From PRS1 sp965250265 (GTDB lineage Bacteria > Bacteroidota > Bacteroidia > Flavobacteriales > Flavobacteriaceae), in assembly GCA_965250265.1 (NCBI GenBank), contig CBDFNO010000012.1, positions 461,470 to 525,469 on the forward strand: a stretch of 64,000 bases of DNA, in the 5' to 3' direction. A program made the position numbers and the translations under genes. This document shows positions 52,786-62,667 of the stretch, one piece after another (position 1 is the first letter of the stretch; every line of letters starts with the position of its first letter). The notes beneath the pieces are model-generated. The model did no database searches and was not told where the DNA came from. It saw only the letters and a list, made by a program, of their open reading frames with translations.

Positions 52786-55442
52786 AACAAGGTGATCTGC
52801 CCTTCTTCATCATTATCAAAATCTTCTTCAGGATTACCATTTAATAATGGTTTTGAAACATTTTCTACATTAGTAGTCTCTCTAGTTATAGTTTCTTCAT
52901 CAACTACTTCAATATCATCAGCATGAACCTCTTCTGGAGCATCATAAGGCAGCGATTCTAATAAATTAATTTGCTTAATTTTTTCTGTGGTTAACTGATT
53001 TCCAAGTGCTTTTATACCTTTAACAGCTATAAATTCCTCAAGATTAACTTTATCATTTTCTTTACGATCCTTACCTCTTTCTTTAGTAAACTCAATTTCA
53101 GCCATTGGTTTCCAATCTGTAGACACAATTTCTAATTGTGTATTTCTGTGTTCGGTTATAAACTTTTCTTCTTTGTTTTCATTTTCAATTAAAAAGCGTT
53201 TTACAAAATAACGGTCTTTATCTCCATCAAAATAAATAGCAGAAATTGGTTTTTTAGGGATCCATTTTTCAAGTATAATCATATCCTCATCAAAATGTAC
53301 AGACATTTCCGGAATTATCGTTTTTACAACTCCTGCTTGTGTTATAATTATGATTCTATCTTCTCCTCTGAACTCGCCTATCAACTCTCCTCTTTCATCA
53401 AGATTTAAACGCTGTACAGTATCATCAAACCATATTTTACGCGGTTTTAAAGTAGAAACCCCTTTTTCTTTTAATTCAATTTTTTTGACAGAATATTTAG
53501 TAACCACATTTCCTTTTGAAGCGCGACCTTTAATTATAACATCAGCAAAATCTATGTCCCATTTTAGTTTTTTAATACTTCCGACCTGGCGCAAAAATAT
53601 GGTAACAACTTCAGCTTCTCCATTTGGGTTAGCTGAAAAATACCATACTTTGGAGCCTTTATTTCCATAAGCTAAATCGTATTCTTTATCTCGAGTAACT
53701 CCGGTTACTGCAAAACGCTTAATATAAGAAGCACCTCTAGCACCATCACGATAAATCATATTATAAATGGTACGCTTATCTTTTTTCTTAAACACAGCTA
53801 CGTGAATAATACCTTTTCCAATAAAAGTCTTTGAGTCCACTTTTGTAATCATCATTTTACCTTCATTGGTAAACACAATAATATCATCAATATCACTACA
53901 ATCACACACATATTCATCTCGACGTAACGAAGTGCCTATAAAACCTTCTCCTCTATTTACATAAAGTTTAGTGTTACGTATAACTACTTTTGTAGCAACT
54001 ATATCATCAAATACTTTGATTATGGTTTTGCGCTCTTTCCCTTTACCATAATCCTTTTTGAGTCTTACAAAGTAAGCAATAGCATACTCTATTAAATGCT
54101 CTAAATCGTGCTTTACTTGTTCAATATGGTCTTCGAGTGCGTCAATTTTTTGTTGCGCCTTATCGATATCAAATTTAGAAATACGTTTAATTCGTATTTC
54201 GGTTAAACGCACAATATCATCTTCTAAAACAGCTCTTTTTAAATGTTTGGTATGTGGTTTCAGTCCTTTGTCGATAGCACTAATAACACCTTCCCAGGTT
54301 TCCTCCTCTTCAATATCTCGATAAATTCTATTTTCAATAAAAATACGCTCTAAAGATGCAAAATGCCATTGCTCCTCAAGCTCATTTAGTTTGATTTCTA
54401 ATTCACTCTTTAAAAGTTGAACTGAATGATCTGTGGAACGTCGTAACATTTCGGACACACCAATAAACAATGGTTTATTATCCTCAATAACACAACCTAA
54501 AGGCGAAATAGATTGTTCGCAACTCGTAAATGCATAAAGCGCATCAATAGTTTTGTCTGGTGAAATTCCAGAAGGTAAATGCACCAATATCTCAACTTGA
54601 GCAGCAGTATTATCTTCAATCTTCTTGATCTTTATTTTACCCTTGTCATTGGCTTTTAAAATAGAATCTATTAACGAAGATGTTGTTGTACCAAATGGTA
54701 CTTCGGTGATTACTAACGTGTTTTTTTCATGTTGAGAGATTTTTGCTCGAACACGGACTTTACCACCTCGCAATCCATCATTATAATTCGTAAAATCTGC
54801 AATTCCTGAAGTTGGAAAATCTGGTAAAAGAGTGAAACGCTTCCCTTTTAAATGTTTTATAGAAGCATTTATAAGTTCAATAAAATTATGTGGTAATATC
54901 TTTGTTGATAAGCCAACGGCAATACCTTCTGCACCTTGAGCTAATAACAAAGGAAACATTACTGGTAAGTTTATAGGTTCTTTACGACGGCCATCGTAAG
55001 ATGCTTGCCAATGTGTAATTTTAGGATTGAATACAACATCTAATCCAAATTTAGATATCCGAGCTTCAATATAACGCGAAGCAGCAGCTCGATCTCCTGT
55101 AAGCACATTTCCCCAGTTTCCTTGAGTGTCTATCAATAAATCTTTTTGACCAATTTGCACCATAGCGTCTGCAATACTTGCATCTCCGTGAGGATGGTAT
55201 TGCATGGTATGTCCTACAATATTGGCAACTTTATTATAACGGCCATCATCCAAATCTTTCATAGAATGCATGATACGCCGCTGTACAGGTTTAAAGCCAT
55301 CTTCTATAGCAGGAACTGCACGTTCTAAAATTACATATGAAGCATAGTCTAAAAACCAATCCTTATACATCCCAGAAACTCTGGTAATCGTTTCTTGGTT
55401 GTTGTCGTTTTCATTTATCAAATCGTCATTATCTTCTATCAT
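52782..55442 (-). CDS. parC: DNA topoisomerase IV subunit A
   Basis: Breakage-reunion subunit of the type II topoisomerase that decatenates daughter chromosomes. The 886-residue protein has the active-site Tyr124 in RAAASRYIEARIS, preceded by the winged-helix QYHPHGDASIADAMV. The coiled-coil gate and the C-terminal region with repeated beta-pinwheel-like segments (about 500-800) follow. The C-terminal tail is acidic. It is shorter in the pinwheel than GyrA, which with its link to parE supports ParC rather than GyrA. It overlaps the small membrane gene upstream by 4 bp. Confidence 0.9.
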   Translation of the reverse strand: MIEDNDDLINENDNNQETITRVSGMYKDWFLDYASYVILERAVPAIEDGFKPVQRRIMHSMKDLDDGRYNKVANIVGHTMQYHPHGDASIADAMVQIGQKDLLIDTQGNWGNVLTGDRAAASRYIEARISKFGLDVVFNPKITHWQASYDGRRKEPINLPVMFPLLLAQGAEGIAVGLSTKILPHNFIELINASIKHLKGKRFTLLPDFPTSGIADFTNYNDGLRGGKVRVRAKISQHEKNTLVITEVPFGTTTSSLIDSILKANDKGKIKIKKIEDNTAAQVEILVHLPSGISPDKTIDALYAFTSCEQSISPLGCVIEDNKPLFIGVSEMLRRSTDHSVQLLKSELEIKLNELEEQWHFASLERIFIENRIYRDIEEEETWEGVISAIDKGLKPHTKHLKRAVLEDDIVRLTEIRIKRISKFDIDKAQQKIDALEDHIEQVKHDLEHLIEYAIAYFVRLKKDYGKGKERKTIIKVFDDIVATKVVIRNTKLYVNRGEGFIGTSLRRDEYVCDCSDIDDIIVFTNEGKMMITKVDSKTFIGKGIIHVAVFKKKDKRTIYNMIYRDGARGASYIKRFAVTGVTRDKEYDLAYGNKGSKVWYFSANPNGEAEVVTIFLRQVGSIKKLKWDIDFADVIIKGRASKGNVVTKYSVKKIELKEKGVSTLKPRKIWFDDTVQRLNLDERGELIGEFRGEDRIIIITQAGVVKTIIPEMSVHFDEDMIILEKWIPKKPISAIYFDGDKDRYFVKRFLIENENKEEKFITEHRNTQLEIVSTDWKPMAEIEFTKERGKDRKENDKVNLEEFIAVKGIKALGNQLTTEKIKQINLLESLPYDAPEEVHADDIEVVDEETITRETTNVENVSKPLLNGNPEEDFDNDEEGQITLF

Positions 55443-55927
55443 CGACTATTCTTTAGTTTTCTATTATTTCTAACAATTTTATTCAAAGATTGCTTAACGT
55501 ATTTTCGCTTTTTACTTTCTACAAGTGTTACATTAAAAATTTCTTTTTTTTTATGCCCACGACTATTTGTTATATATAGCACTAATCTTTTATAAATTAT
55601 AAAGTTTTGAAACTTGAAGTTAATTAATTTATCCTTTTCAAACTCTAAAGTATGCTCTTTAGATTTTAATGAATTTGTTGATAAAAGCCCTTTATTCATT
55701 ATTCCAACTTTTAAACCATCACTATCATATTCAAAAAATTTAGTGACTTTAAATATTAATATAAATATTCCTAAAAAAATAAATACAGTAAATATGAATA
55801 TTAATACAGAATTTATTTCTAATTCACTAAAAACATTAAAAACGGTAGATAACGTTAGAGCTAGGACAATGAAAATAAAGTACCCAGAAATTACAATACC
55901 TCTAATTTTTGAATTATTAATTCTCAT
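55439..55927 (-). CDS. small membrane protein between parE and parC
   Basis: A 162-residue protein with two adjacent membrane spans (residues about 10-30 and 38-60) and a cytosolic basic part resembling a PH-like domain (EYDSDGLKVGIMNKGLLSTN). Its ends overlap both topoisomerase genes (11 and 4 bp), so it is translated with them. I do not recognise the family. A role in anchoring or regulating the enzyme is only a guess. Confidence 0.6.
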   Translation of the reverse strand: MRINNSKIRGIVISGYFIFIVLALTLSTVFNVFSELEINSVLIFIFTVFIFLGIFILIFKVTKFFEYDSDGLKVGIMNKGLLSTNSLKSKEHTLEFEKDKLINFKFQNFIIYKRLVLYITNSRGHKKKEIFNVTLVESKKRKYVKQSLNKIVRNNRKLKNSR

Positions 55928-57782
55928 GTGATTCTTCTACTAAATCTAATTCTACTTTTAGATTGTTAATAATAAACTCTTGTCTATTTGGAGTATTTTT
56001 CCCCATATAGAAAGAAAGCAATTCTTCAATAGACATATTATCGTCTAACATTACTGGATCAAGGCGTATATCTTCACCAATAAAAAATTGAAACTCATCA
56101 GGTGAAATTTCACCAAGTCCTTTAAATCGGGTAATTTCTGGTTTTGGTTTTAATTTTACAATAGCATCTCTACGTTCCTGTTCTGAATAACAATATATAG
56201 TTTCCTTTTTATTTCGTACTCGAAACAAAGGTGTTTGCAAAATATATAAATGCCCTTCTTTTATGAGTTCTGGAAAAAATTGCAAAAAGAATGTAATTAA
56301 TAACAATCGTATATGCATTCCATCTACATCTGCATCAGTCGCAATTACAATATTATTATAGCGAAGACTTTCAATAGATTCTTCAATATTTAAAGCTGCT
56401 TGCAACAAATTGAATTCTTCATTTTCATATACAATTTTCTTACTTAAACCATAAGAATTTAAAGGTTTGCCTTTTAAACTAAATACCGCTTGTGTGTTTA
56501 CATCTCTTGACTTTGTAATACTTCCTGAAGCTGAATCTCCTTCGGTAATAAATAGTGTAGATTCTAAGCGTCTTGCTTTTTTTTGATCGCCAAGATGCAC
56601 ACGACAGTCACGTAGTTTTTTGTTATGTAAATTTGCTTTTTTTGCGCGCTCTCTAGCAATCTTCCGTATTCCTGATAGCTCTTTACGTTCACGTTCTGCC
56701 TGCAATATTTTACGTTGAATAGCTTCAGCGGTAGATGGGTTTTTATGCAAGTAATTATCGAACTGCGTTTTTACAAAATCATTTATAAATGTTCTCACAG
56801 TTGGCAAACCACCTCCCATTTCTGTGGAACCCAATTTGGTTTTGGTCTGACTTTCAAAAATAGGTTCCATCACTTTTATTGAAATAGCTGTTACTATAGA
56901 TTTGCGAATATCTGAAGCTTCATAGTTCTTTCCGTAATACTCGCGAACTGTTTTTACTAATGCTTCTCTATATGCTGCTTGGTGTGTGCCTCCTTGTGTA
57001 GTGTGTTGTCCATTTACAAAGGAATGATATTCTTCACTATATTGAGTTCTACTATGTGTTATTGCTATCTCTATATCTTCTCCTTTTAAATGAATAATTG
57101 GATAAAGGATATCGCTTGTAGAAATATTTTCCTCTAAGAGATCTCTTAACCCATTCTCGCTAATGAACTTTTCTCCATTAAAAATTATGGTTAATCCTGT
57201 ATTGAGATACACATAGTTCTTAAGCATTTTTGAAACATATTCGCTTCGGTACTTATACTTTTTAAAAATATTTTCGTCTGGAATAAAAGAAACCTTGGTC
57301 CCTTTACGACGAGACGTTTCATCTAATAAATCCTGATTGATTAAATTACCTTGCTCAAATTCAGCTGAAGCAGATTTCTCGTCACGTGTAGATTCTACTC
57401 TGAAAAATGAAGAGAGCGCATTAACGGCTTTGGTACCTACTCCATTTAATCCAACCGATTTTTTAAAAGCCTTAGAGTCATATTTTCCTCCTGTGTTCAT
57501 TTTAGAAACTACATCAACAACTTTACCTAAAGGAATACCGCGTCCATAATCACGCACAATAACCTTGGTGCCTTGTATTGAAATGTCTATAGTTTTACCT
57601 GCTCCCATCACATATTCATCGATGGAATTATCAAGCACCTCTTTTAACAGAATATATATCCCATCGTCAGGTGACGAACCATCACCAAGCTTACCAATAT
57701 ACATTCCAGGACGCATTCTAATATGCTCTTTCCAATCGAGTGAACGTATATTATCTTCGGTATAGGTTGATTTTTGAGACAT
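55917..57782 (-). CDS. parE: DNA topoisomerase IV subunit B
   Basis: ATPase subunit partnering ParC. It has 621 residues. The GHKL ATP site shows KEVLDNSIDEYVMGAG and DYGRGIPLG, with GLNGVGTKAVNAL in the ATP lid. The TOPRIM domain shows FITEGDSASGS and ATDADVDGMHIRLLL (metal-binding). Its length matches ParE (about 630) rather than GyrB of this group. It heads the parE-membrane protein-parC unit. Confidence 0.92.
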   Translation of the reverse strand: MSQKSTYTEDNIRSLDWKEHIRMRPGMYIGKLGDGSSPDDGIYILLKEVLDNSIDEYVMGAGKTIDISIQGTKVIVRDYGRGIPLGKVVDVVSKMNTGGKYDSKAFKKSVGLNGVGTKAVNALSSFFRVESTRDEKSASAEFEQGNLINQDLLDETSRRKGTKVSFIPDENIFKKYKYRSEYVSKMLKNYVYLNTGLTIIFNGEKFISENGLRDLLEENISTSDILYPIIHLKGEDIEIAITHSRTQYSEEYHSFVNGQHTTQGGTHQAAYREALVKTVREYYGKNYEASDIRKSIVTAISIKVMEPIFESQTKTKLGSTEMGGGLPTVRTFINDFVKTQFDNYLHKNPSTAEAIQRKILQAERERKELSGIRKIARERAKKANLHNKKLRDCRVHLGDQKKARRLESTLFITEGDSASGSITKSRDVNTQAVFSLKGKPLNSYGLSKKIVYENEEFNLLQAALNIEESIESLRYNNIVIATDADVDGMHIRLLLITFFLQFFPELIKEGHLYILQTPLFRVRNKKETIYCYSEQERRDAIVKLKPKPEITRFKGLGEISPDEFQFFIGEDIRLDPVMLDDNMSIEELLSFYMGKNTPNRQEFIINNLKVELDLVEESHEN

Positions 57783-57927
57783 AAATATGCTTAAAATTAG
57801 ATAGAATGCTAATATAATATTTCAACTTAAAAAATGAAATATAGAACGAACAAAGTAATTAACAATGTTTTCACTACAAAACAGTGAAAACATAAATCAC
57901 AAAATTAAAACTCCTAATTCCAATTAT

Positions 57928-58401
57928 TTAGTGTCCTTCATTAAGAGTTTGCGCTTTTTCAGCTACTTCTTTTAAAAGCTGATTTCTGATTTTTAAAAGA
58001 TTTATTATGTATTTTTCAAGAAATAAGCGATTTGCTAATTTTCCTAAAAAACCAAAAGATGATTGAAAATAAAATTCATCTATCATTAACGTTTGCTTTC
58101 TTTTTTGCTGAAAAATATGCAAGTGCCTAAAAGATTTGAAAGCTCCTGAAACCATTTCATCTACAAAATAATTAGGTGATTCAAACTCTGTAATTTTTGA
58201 AGTAAGTATTTGAGTAAATCCAAAATGTTTAGCTTCCCAAGTTACCGATTCGCCTAATCCGATTAATCCAGAAGTTTTGCCAGAGATAGCTTTTTCATTT
58301 GAATGTTTGAGTGATTCTTGATGAAAATCAATATTTCTTGCTAAATCAAAACAAATCTGTTTATTAGCTTCTATATAAGTATGTATTTCAATTTTTGGCA
58401 T
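57928..58401 (-). CDS. SRPBCC (START-like) domain protein
   Basis: A 157-residue cytosolic protein with the helix-grip fold: KIEIHTYIEANKQICFDLAR at the start, GLIGLGESVTWEAKHFGFTQ in the middle, and a long C-terminal helix. Such proteins bind small hydrophobic ligands; the natural ligand is unknown. A -7 box (TATCTTTG, 58419-58412) is present upstream. Confidence 0.8.
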   Translation of the reverse strand: MPKIEIHTYIEANKQICFDLARNIDFHQESLKHSNEKAISGKTSGLIGLGESVTWEAKHFGFTQILTSKITEFESPNYFVDEMVSGAFKSFRHLHIFQQKRKQTLMIDEFYFQSSFGFLGKLANRLFLEKYIINLLKIRNQLLKEVAEKAQTLNEGH

Positions 58402-58465
58402 TGGGTTACACCAAAGATAAGTCTTTTATCTTTTTTCTAAAAGCGAAGCGGTCTTGATTCTAAAT

Positions 58466-59560
58466 TTAAACGTTAAACAAAAAATGCATCACATCACCAT
58501 CTTTAAGCACATAATTTTTTCCTTCCACACGCATTTTTCCAGCTTCTTTTACTTTGGCTTCACTGCCATAAGACACAAAATCGTTATAAGCAATAACTTC
58601 AGCCCTAATAAATCCTTTTTCGAAATCTGTATGAATAACTCCAGCCGATTGAGGCGCTGTAGAGCCAACGTTAATTGTCCAGGCTCTTACTTCTTTTTCT
58701 CCTGCAGTAAAATATGTTTGCTGATTAAGTAATTTGTAAGCCAAACGAATTAATTTTGAAGAGCCTGGTTCTTTTAATCCAATATCTTCTAAAAATAGTT
58801 GTCGCTCTTCGTAATCGTCTAATTCGTTAATATCGGCTTCAGTACCAACGGCCAATACTAACACTTCAGCATTTTCATCTTTAACAGCTGCTTTTACTTG
58901 TTCTACATAAGCATTACCAGATACAGCAGCAGTCTCGTCAACATTACACACATACATCACAGGTTTGTCTGTAATAAATTGTGTTGGTTTTATATAAGCC
59001 ACATAATCGTCTTCGCTAAATTCTAAAGCTCTTACCGAAATTCCTGCTTCTAAACTTTCCTTGATTTTATTTAAAACAGCTTCTTCTTTTTGAGCTTCTT
59101 TATTTCCTGTTTTTGCAGCACGTTTTACTTTGTCCAGTTTCTTATCAACGGTTTCTAAATCTTTAAGCTGCAATTCCATATCAATGGTTTCTTTATCCCG
59201 AATTGGATCTATACTACCATCAACATGAATTATATTATCATTATCAAAACAACGCAACACATGAAGGATTGCATCGGTTTCCCTAATGTTTGCCAAAAAC
59301 TGATTTCCTAAGCCTTCGCCTTTACTTGCTCCTTTTACTAAACCAGCAATATCTACAATCTCTACAGTTGCAGGTAAGACACGCTCCGGTTTCACCAACT
59401 CTTCTAATTTTTCAAGTCTGGAGTCTGGCACATTTACAACTCCAATATTAGGCTCAATAGTACAAAACGGAAAGTTTGCACTTTGCGCTTTAGCATTAGA
59501 TAAGCAATTAAATAAAGTTGATTTCCCTACGTTTGGCAATCCTACAATTCCAGCTTTCAT
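58466..59560 (-). CDS. ychF: redox-regulated ATPase YchF
   Basis: Ribosome-associated Obg-family ATPase. It has 364 residues. The P-loop is GLPNVGKSTLFNCLSN (about 7-22), then DIAGLVKGASKGEGLGN, and the nucleotide-specificity block CNVDE (NxxE in place of NKxD, typical of ATP use). The C-terminal TGS domain ends GDVMHFLFNV, the expected last residues of the family. A -7 box TACATTTG is at 59589-59582. Confidence 0.96.
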   Translation of the reverse strand: MKAGIVGLPNVGKSTLFNCLSNAKAQSANFPFCTIEPNIGVVNVPDSRLEKLEELVKPERVLPATVEIVDIAGLVKGASKGEGLGNQFLANIRETDAILHVLRCFDNDNIIHVDGSIDPIRDKETIDMELQLKDLETVDKKLDKVKRAAKTGNKEAQKEEAVLNKIKESLEAGISVRALEFSEDDYVAYIKPTQFITDKPVMYVCNVDETAAVSGNAYVEQVKAAVKDENAEVLVLAVGTEADINELDDYEERQLFLEDIGLKEPGSSKLIRLAYKLLNQQTYFTAGEKEVRAWTINVGSTAPQSAGVIHTDFEKGFIRAEVIAYNDFVSYGSEAKVKEAGKMRVEGKNYVLKDGDVMHFLFNV

Positions 59561-59637
59561 TGATTATTAAATTTAAGGCTGCAAATGTAAGTAATTAGAA
59601 ATTTATAATTATACAGGTTTTAAAAATTATTGTAAGG

Positions 59638-59658
59638 TTTTAGGAGTTGCGCTTATAG
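59638..59658 (+). repeat. left-end repeat of accessory block 2 (L2)
   Basis: Reads TTTTAGGAGTTGCGCTTATA and G, 19 of 21 positions as in L1. It lies between ychF and the RES-like gene. From here to 59775 there is no gene that I can see. Confidence 0.7.
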
Positions 59659-59775
59659 GTCTTGTTTATGATGTGTGAAGATACTGAGAATACATGAGAT
59701 ACACGGAAATTTATTAAACTAAAAGTAATGAATTTTTGTATATGAATGCTGGCATGTATTATACATATTGTTTTA

Positions 59776-60720
59776 TTAATTTCTATACATTTTTTTACCA
59801 TCAATTCGCGAAATAAAAAACTCTTTGGTAGAAAGTGCCTTCACCGAAACTTTGGCATTTTTAGGAAGGACATAATTACCAGGACGACCTTTCCAAATTA
59901 TATTTCCATTTTCATCAATTTGATTTGCAAAGTCCAATTCCTTGTATTTGAAATCAGACTTGGAAATTTTCTCTATTTCGTAGAAATCAACAGAAACAAG
60001 CTTAAGCTTTTTATGAAAGGAATGCCTTCTAATAGCGAGATTGTCGGAAGTTTTAATAGATTGAATGGAAGGGTATAAAAGAGCATCAATAAATCCAACT
60101 CCCTTGTGATAGTCTTCTTTAATTTTGTTTAGCTCGCCAGTACTTTCAGTATCAAATCCAATGGATTCAGATATAGCAATTGATAATTTATACCTATGAT
60201 TTACATCAATTTCTTCTGAAAACAGTTCCGACAAAAAATTCATTACTAAAAAATTCTTCTTGATCTGTTCCTTTGTTAAAGTTTTAATGATTTCTTCCTT
60301 TGTATTTTCTAGCTTAAATGCCTCAGTAAAGCCTATAACTGATGGAATTAAAACTTGACCAAGTAATACCTCCCATTCTGATACTGCAATTCTCTGGTTG
60401 GTTTTAAACCTGCCCTCTAATACTGCTCCTTTCATTGATGAACTAGCATAAAACACGGGATTCCTAGGACGATTGACGCGCTGGTACAAGATTAGTTTTT
60501 CCTTTGGAGGATATATAATTTGGGCAAGCTTACATGGTTTGACATTGTCCTTAATATATGTTGAACGAAATATATAATGCTCGTGGTTAATTAAAATTGT
60601 ATTGGTGAAAAAATCTCCTAATAAGGGCTTGATTAAGTCCTTTATTTCATCTATTGATATGTTGGAGGTGTCAAGGGAGTGTAATTTATTTAATTTCTTT
60701 TCTAATTCACTATGATTCAT
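59776..60720 (-). CDS. RES-domain-like protein, block 2
   Basis: A 314-residue soluble protein. The middle portion shows the RES pattern: FRSTY (Arg52-Ser), RVNRPRNPVFYASSS (residues 81-95) and then Ala-Val-Leu-Glu at 99-102. These match the Arg, Ser and Glu arrangement of RES toxins that degrade NAD+. The C-terminal half is longer than in simple RES toxins and unassigned. No antitoxin gene (Xre type) lies next to it. It is the only gene of block 2, flanked by the left and right repeats. A toxin role is possible but unproven. Confidence 0.6.
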   Translation of the reverse strand: MNHSELEKKLNKLHSLDTSNISIDEIKDLIKPLLGDFFTNTILINHEHYIFRSTYIKDNVKPCKLAQIIYPPKEKLILYQRVNRPRNPVFYASSSMKGAVLEGRFKTNQRIAVSEWEVLLGQVLIPSVIGFTEAFKLENTKEEIIKTLTKEQIKKNFLVMNFLSELFSEEIDVNHRYKLSIAISESIGFDTESTGELNKIKEDYHKGVGFIDALLYPSIQSIKTSDNLAIRRHSFHKKLKLVSVDFYEIEKISKSDFKYKELDFANQIDENGNIIWKGRPGNYVLPKNAKVSVKALSTKEFFISRIDGKKMYRN

Positions 60721-60739
60721 ATGACAACCAATCGTCTAA

Positions 60740-60769
60740 CTCAGCACGAATAAGCAAAGGTAGTTTTTT
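60740..60769 (+). repeat. right-end repeat of accessory block 2 (R2)
   Basis: CTCAGCACGAATAAGC followed by AAAGGTAG and a T-run, as in R1 and R3. It lies between the RES-like gene and the CarboxypepD_reg gene. Confidence 0.7.
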
Positions 60770-60883
60770 TACTTAATACAGTCAATACTTCAACTGACAT
60801 ACTTATTTAAAAGATAAAAAGATTGCAATTATAAACTGTAACAAATTTAACAGCTAATCGTCTTCAAATTAAAAGCCACAACT

Positions 60884-62362
60884 ATGACTAAATCTATTTT
60901 AAGATTTATACTATTCATTTTTACTATTAGCCTAAACGCACAAAGTTTTTCAGCAAAAATTCTTGATGAAATTACAAAACTACCTGTCCCTTTTGCTGCT
61001 GTACAAACTGCACAATATAAAGGTGTTATTACCAACGAAGAAGGCGTATTTAATATAGATCTGGAAAACAATAGCATAAGCCAAGTAACTATTTCCTCTT
61101 TAGGTTATAAAAAACAAATTTTTAAAATAGAAGAAATTATAAACAACAACTATCTAATAGTATTAGAGCCATCAATAAACGAATTAAATACGGTGTATTT
61201 AAGTAGTTCGAAACCAAATGTGGACTCTATAATTGCCAGAGTTGTAAGAAATCTTTCCAAAAATTATAAAACTGAAAACATTAAACACAACTTATTTTAT
61301 AGGGAAACTGTATATATGGATTTTGATAATTTAGATTTTGAAATAAAAAAAGCATCTCATGTAAAGAAAAAACAATTGTTTGATGCCAACAATATCCTTA
61401 AAGCTATGACTAACAATATAATGTCGAGTAATTTTGTTCACTTCACAGATTTTATGGGTGAACTGAGCGTTATGAATAAGGACTCTTCAAAACTTAAAGT
61501 TGAAAAAGCAACACAAATTATTAATACAAAGAAGGACTTTTCGTTAGAAAACATTCAAGAAAAAGCGCAAAACATAGTTTTAAAATATCTAGACACTACA
61601 CTCACTTACAAACTTAAAACTGGTTTATTTAAAGTTGAAGATTCTTTATCTCTTGCAAACAACAATAACTCTAAAGACAATAAGCAGGAATTTGAAATAA
61701 GAGATCTTAAAAGTGATGCACATGATATGCTTAATGATACAAGACCAGACACTCAAAGTTTATTACGAAAAATTTTAGATGCTGATTATTATTCCTATAC
61801 ACTACAAAATGTAACGTTTTATAATGATGAAATGGTTTATGCTATTCATTTTAAATCAAAAAGAGCAAAGGCAAAATATACTGGAACATTGCATGTAGCT
61901 CATGATAGCTATGGTGTTTTAAAAGCTGATTACCGTTTTTCGAAAGGAAAACGTGGTAGTAAACTTAATTTGCGTTTAATTCTAGGTGTAAAGTATATTG
62001 AAAAAATTAGTAGTGGAACCATTATTTTTAAAAAGAATGAAAATAATTGGTTTGAACCACGTTACATAAAGCGTGAGGAAGGTCATTATTTTTATATTCA
62101 TAGGCCTTTAAAGTTTATTGAGAATACTAGAGATAGAAACAAAGCGCTTTTCAATTTTAAAATTGAAGGTGTTGCCAGACAAAAAGAAGAATTATTGCTA
62201 ACAAGTACAACTTCTATCACAAATGCTGAATTTAATACTATTAAAGAAGTAAAAATAGTGCCTTATCAAAAGCAGCGAAAATACGATGCAAAGGTTTGGG
62301 GAAGTAATGAAACGTTAGCTCCAACAGAAGAGCTTAAAACTTTTGATGCAAATAAAGATTGA
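60884..62362 (+). CDS. secreted protein with carboxypeptidase-regulatory-like domain
   Basis: A 492-residue protein with signal peptide MTKSILRFILFIFTISLN, cleaved near AQS. Residues about 20-95 form a CarboxypepD_reg-like beta-sandwich (AKILDEITKLPVPFAAVQTA, TISSLGYKKQIF). The rest, with many Asn/Lys and repeated strands, resembles a flavobacterial cell-surface protein whose function is unknown. It sits between accessory blocks 2 and 3. Confidence 0.75.
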   Translation: MTKSILRFILFIFTISLNAQSFSAKILDEITKLPVPFAAVQTAQYKGVITNEEGVFNIDLENNSISQVTISSLGYKKQIFKIEEIINNNYLIVLEPSINELNTVYLSSSKPNVDSIIARVVRNLSKNYKTENIKHNLFYRETVYMDFDNLDFEIKKASHVKKKQLFDANNILKAMTNNIMSSNFVHFTDFMGELSVMNKDSSKLKVEKATQIINTKKDFSLENIQEKAQNIVLKYLDTTLTYKLKTGLFKVEDSLSLANNNNSKDNKQEFEIRDLKSDAHDMLNDTRPDTQSLLRKILDADYYSYTLQNVTFYNDEMVYAIHFKSKRAKAKYTGTLHVAHDSYGVLKADYRFSKGKRGSKLNLRLILGVKYIEKISSGTIIFKKNENNWFEPRYIKREEGHYFYIHRPLKFIENTRDRNKALFNFKIEGVARQKEELLLTSTTSITNAEFNTIKEVKIVPYQKQRKYDAKVWGSNETLAPTEELKTFDANKD

Positions 62363-62377
62363 GATTTTAGCAGTGTT

Positions 62378-62398
62378 TTTTTGGAGTTACGATTATCG
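62378..62398 (+). repeat. left-end repeat of accessory block 3 (L3)
   Basis: TTTTTGGAGTTACGATTATC and G, matching L1 at 19 of 21 positions. It lies 15 bp after the stop of the CarboxypepD_reg gene. Confidence 0.65.
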
Positions 62399-62667
62399 AT
62401 TGGTGTATGGTTATTTGCGAGTCACGCGCAACTAATTCAGCAAAAGGAAACCGAACCTTAGGAAAATCCGTAGAATTTTCCGAGAAACACTAACCCAAGC
62501 AATTAATTATACACGGTGTTATATGGCGTTTTCTATCATTTCCCTACTATTGCTTACTGTATGGTTTCAATTTATTATGCGGTTGAAGTTGTCGAGTTCG
62601 TCTCAAATACTGAATTAAAATTCTTATCTTACATCATTCGCTGTTATTTTTATTTAAAAAATTAATT
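62399..62667. other. palindrome-rich non-coding part of block 3
   Basis: No gene is visible. The hairpin GGAAAAT-CCGTAGA-ATTTTCC occurs at about 62461-62481. GTTATATGGCGTTTT near 62519 is an inverted counterpart of GCCATATAAC at about 63177, beyond the cupin gene (reading GTTATATGGCATTTCTG on the opposite strand). Confidence 0.5.
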
